Shown here: positions 61,660-64,000 of the stretch, piece by piece
Layout of the letters: each line of letters begins with the position of its first letter
How positions within the stretch are numbered: the first letter of the stretch is position 1
Assembly: GCA_027077795.1 (NCBI GenBank)
Contig: JALWTT010000013.1
Coordinates: forward strand, 1-64,000
Direction of reading: 5' to 3'
DNA from: Thermotogaceae bacterium
GTDB taxonomy: Bacteria > Thermotogota > Thermotogae > Thermotogales > Thermotogaceae
DNA: 64,000 nucleotides
Notes under the pieces: model-generated
Seen by the model: only the letters and a program-made list of their open reading frames with translations
Databases searched by the model: none
What the model was told of the DNA's origin: nothing
Position numbers and translations under genes: made by a program

Positions 61660-62268
61660 ATGGAGTTTGTAGAGAGACTGACCCCTTATCATTTGCTGTC
61701 GGGTTTTCTGGCGGTTTCCATTCTTGCTATACCTAGAGAGTATTTGAAGGCTTGGGTTGCTCTCCTTCTCGGGGACGACACGCCAAAGAAAGCCGGTAGA
61801 CTTTCCTTTAATCCACTTGTCCATCTAGATCCAATAGGGACAGTGGCCTTCATGTTGTTCAATTTCGGATGGACCAGACCCGTTCCTCTCCGTCCTTGGA
61901 AGATGAGAAAATGTGGTTTCTTTTTCGTCTCCATGCTGGGACCAATCTTGAACATATTCGAAGCGGTGATCTTCGCACAAATTGCCAAAAACCTTACTCG
62001 GAGTTCCTTCACCTTTTCGGTTTTCTACAAATCGGCTCTTTATAGCTTCACATACGCCGTGTTTTCGTTCTTTCCCATACCACCACTCGATGGAGCAAGG
62101 ATACTCGAAGCTCTCCTACCGGAGAGGTATTCTGCTTGGATCGTCAAGTACGAAGTTTACGGGGTTTTGTTCATGCTCGCGCTTTTAACGCTTTGGATAC
62201 TACCACTGATGATGTCACCTTTTGTCAGGGTTATCGATTCCTTCATGAGGGCGATGATAAACGAATAA
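61660..62268 (+). CDS. Site-2 protease (M50) family protein lacking the HExxH motif
   Basis: 202 residues, about five membrane helices. The sequence after the first helix, GDDTPKKAGRLSFNPLVHLD followed by PIGT, is the conserved S2P block, and SMLGPILNIFEA and PIPPLDGARILEA are the later motifs with the third zinc ligand Asp. In active relatives the first helix carries HExxHA; here the same place reads REYLKA, with both His replaced. It is therefore likely an inactive homologue. ATG with GGGGGAT upstream. Last gene before a terminator. Confidence 0.85.
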   Translation: MEFVERLTPYHLLSGFLAVSILAIPREYLKAWVALLLGDDTPKKAGRLSFNPLVHLDPIGTVAFMLFNFGWTRPVPLRPWKMRKCGFFFVSMLGPILNIFEAVIFAQIAKNLTRSSFTFSVFYKSALYSFTYAVFSFFPIPPLDGARILEALLPERYSAWIVKYEVYGVLFMLALLTLWILPLMMSPFVRVIDSFMRAMINE

Positions 62269-62296
62269 AGGGGGCAAAGCCACCCCCTTTCTTTTC
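62267..62296 (+). terminator. Terminator between convergent genes
   Basis: AAAGGGGG, 8-base loop, CCCCCTTT, then CTTTT. It serves the plus-strand run ending at 62268 and may act weakly for the minus-strand metallophosphoesterase gene, whose reverse T tract is short. Confidence 0.88.
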
Positions 62297-64000
62297 ATCT
62301 GAACGGTATGAAAAACTCATCCAAAGTCTTCCCTTCAACTGATCTATCGATTTTCCCCCAGTCGTATCTTGCCACGGCTTTCACGGTGAACTCTATGCCG
62401 TTTTTCTTCTCTTGGGCCACGATGTAGTGGAGAAACCCAGCGATTCCCTTTTCAGTTCCAGGGATATGTGTTCTGTTTGCAGACAGGAGTCCGAAACCAA
62501 GTGGTGCTCCTCCACCGCCTGTTGTTACATACATCACGCCGTTTATGAGGAACCTTTCGTAGTGATGTATGTGCCCGTTCAAAACGAGTTGGACCTTGTA
62601 TCTCTCTAGCAGCTTTTTCCACTCCTCCTTCAGTGTTGGCTCTCTATTCGGAGAGTTTGTGAAGAACGGGTGGTGGAAATAAACAATTGTGAATTTATAG
62701 GATTGCGCTTTCTTCAGCTCGTTTTCAAGCCATTCCGTTTCTATCTTATAGGTGCTGGACTCTTCCGAAACGTTACTGTCAAGAACTATGAAGTAGATAT
62801 CTCCAGCGGTGTACGAATACCACCTCTTGTCGAAATCTCCCCCACCTCTTCTCAATGTAAAAGCCTGATAATACAGAGCGGAATTTCTCTCATGGTTCCC
62901 AAGCGTTGGAAACAGGGCGACCTTGTCAAACAGGTATCTTCCAGCCTTGAAAAACTTATCCCAATCTTCTATGAGGTCCCCACTCTCCACGAGATCACCC
63001 GTGTGGATTACAAAATCGGCGTTCTCCTCCGCCATGTCTTTGCAGACCATCTCGTGCCAGCTCTCATTTGTTCTCGTATCGCCATACACCAAGAATCTTA
63101 TGTTGGATCTTTTCAGAGTTCTGAGGCTGATCTTCTCCTCGAGATCCCCAGCCTTCACAATCGCCTCGCCTGTTTCCCCCTCTTTGAGGCCATCTATTTC
63201 TATGTTGTGAAAAGTGTCTATCACGTTATCTGAGAACTCTTTTCCACCAAACATCACAACGCCTTTGGTCGGTCTCCAAGTTCTGAAAGCCACCCAGACT
63301 CTGTTGTAATCCGCCCCCGATATGTAAGGGTGCCACCTCCACCCGTTCTCCGGAGCCTTGACGACGATTTGAGAGCCATTCACCCTCTGGATTTCATAGC
63401 CTTCACCCCAAAGGAGAGAAAAAGTGACTCCTTTTTGCAAGGATATCTTCAATTTTCCATTTTCATCCGCTTGTGCGGCGCTAACCACTTTTCCATTCAG
63501 GTTTTCCACAACCACGACTCCCGGAAGGGGCTTCCCTTTCGTGTCCACCACGGAAAGCTCGCTCTCGGATTTGACAAGCCCCATCTTTCTTTTAACGCTT
63601 TCCAGGTCTTTGCCAACATACACATCCAGCTTCGCTTTTTCTTTGACGTTTCTGGCGATTATGATGAACTTTCCCGCCATGAAAAACGATCTTGATCCAG
63701 GCATCTCGAATCCATAAGCCGCGTGACGCCCCTGTATGAAGTGACGGTTGATTCCCCTGATCACAAGGGGTTCAAAATCACACGGCTCCACGAGGAACCT
63801 CAACTCTGTAATCTTATCGGGGCTTGAAACCTCCACTGTCATGTTCTTACCAGAACATCTGTAGGAAACTTCCGCCTTCAGGTTACCCGCTTTTCCATCA
63901 ACTACGAGTGCCCCCCCGTTCAGTCTCCAATCCTCGGGGAGGAACTTCTTTCTATTTATCACCACTTCGAAATCTTTCAGTATGTCAAATCCATTGCCAG
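62295..64000 (-). CDS. Metallophosphoesterase, 5' end beyond window
   Basis: At least 568 residues; the frame stays open to the window edge, so the start is missing. The C-terminal ~300 residues are a calcineurin-like phosphoesterase with all metal motifs: VYGDTRTNES, HTGDLVESGD, TLGNHERNS, YFHHPFF and NGHIHHYERF. Upstream lie two beta-rich regions, one like a purple-acid-phosphatase N-terminal domain (WRWHPYISGADYNRVWVAF), one like a carboxypeptidase-regulatory repeat (VVDTKGKPLPGVVVVENLNG). Probably extracytoplasmic; substrate unknown. Confidence 0.9.
   Translation of the reverse strand, partial: GNGFDILKDFEVVINRKKFLPEDWRLNGGALVVDGKAGNLKAEVSYRCSGKNMTVEVSSPDKITELRFLVEPCDFEPLVIRGINRHFIQGRHAAYGFEMPGSRSFFMAGKFIIIARNVKEKAKLDVYVGKDLESVKRKMGLVKSESELSVVDTKGKPLPGVVVVENLNGKVVSAAQADENGKLKISLQKGVTFSLLWGEGYEIQRVNGSQIVVKAPENGWRWHPYISGADYNRVWVAFRTWRPTKGVVMFGGKEFSDNVIDTFHNIEIDGLKEGETGEAIVKAGDLEEKISLRTLKRSNIRFLVYGDTRTNESWHEMVCKDMAEENADFVIHTGDLVESGDLIEDWDKFFKAGRYLFDKVALFPTLGNHERNSALYYQAFTLRRGGGDFDKRWYSYTAGDIYFIVLDSNVSEESSTYKIETEWLENELKKAQSYKFTIVYFHHPFFTNSPNREPTLKEEWKKLLERYKVQLVLNGHIHHYERFLINGVMYVTTGGGGAPLGFGLLSANRTHIPGTEKGIAGFLHYIVAQEKKNGIEFTVKAVARYDWGKIDRSVEGKTLDEFFIPFR

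Noticed and set aside
1-64000. tRNA, rRNA, CRISPR arrays, insertion sequences or attachment sites
   Set aside because: No cloverleaf with a GTTCRA-type T arm, no regularly spaced repeats, no transposase or integrase frames, and no terminal inverted repeats were seen.

Overview
The window looks like a compact chromosome segment from a thermophilic, motile, diderm bacterium, most likely a member of the Thermotogota. That is an inference from gene content and style, not a database match. Intergenic gaps are mostly under 30 bp and many genes overlap by 1-25 bp. Shine-Dalgarno (SD) sequences of the GGAGGTGA type are very strong and often followed by GTG or TTG starts. Arginine is mostly AGA/AGG. 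I see no tRNA, rRNA, CRISPR array or insertion sequence.

Layout. 1-5 kb: two tandem flagellin genes (the first cut by the window edge), a terminator, then a TPR-containing family 2 glycosyltransferase that may glycosylate flagellin. 5-9.8 kb: a short phosphoglycerate-dehydrogenase-like gene, then a more AT-rich patch with UDP-galactopyranose mutase and a TPR-GT4-GT4 glycosyltransferase. 9.8-15.4 kb (minus strand): a formate dehydrogenase catalytic subunit with its own promoter, preceded by a tightly overlapping operon fapA - pilin-like - radical SAM - acylphosphatase. 15.4-21 kb: late flagellar operon flgM-flgN-flgL-fliW-flgK plus a class II glutamine amidotransferase, with a sigma-28-like promoter in front. 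21-25.6 kb: oligopeptide-type ABC transporter oppBCDF without a binding protein. 25.7-33.5 kb: purine nucleoside phosphorylase, a GH57-like secreted protein, clpX, nucleotide-sugar dehydrogenase, then an opine-dehydrogenase-like gene translationally coupled to a B12-binding mutase-like fusion protein. 33.5-35.7 kb (minus): a polar amino acid ABC transporter, convergent with that pair. 35.7-44 kb: YitT protein, then SDR - YjbQ - SsnA-like - second PNP - PfkB kinase - topA - LCP protein. 44-47.4 kb (minus): SPOR-like membrane protein, ComEA-like, cobalamin adenosyltransferase, iron alcohol dehydrogenase, lytic transglycosylase.

47.4-55.2 kb holds the most notable system: a Pel-type exopolysaccharide locus. 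It consists of an unknown gene, a DUF2194/PelA-like deacetylase, PelG, a PelD-like receptor that keeps an RxxD cyclic-di-GMP inhibitory-site motif, PelE, and a convergent PelF glycosyltransferase. PelB and PelC are absent, as in the Gram-positive pel loci, although the presumed host is diderm.

55.2-62.3 kb is a run of overlapping plus-strand genes: trpS, hutH, scpA, scpB, a chemoreceptor-like protein with a degenerate signalling hairpin, kbl, and an M50/S2P-family protein that has lost the HExxH zinc site. A metallophosphoesterase gene runs off the right edge.

Recurring themes are cell-surface construction (flagella, glycosylation, Pel, LCP, transglycosylase), nucleoside/amino-acid salvage, and several likely pseudoenzymes (S2P-like, GH57-like, chemoreceptor-like). 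All promoter, start-codon and operon statements are readings by eye.
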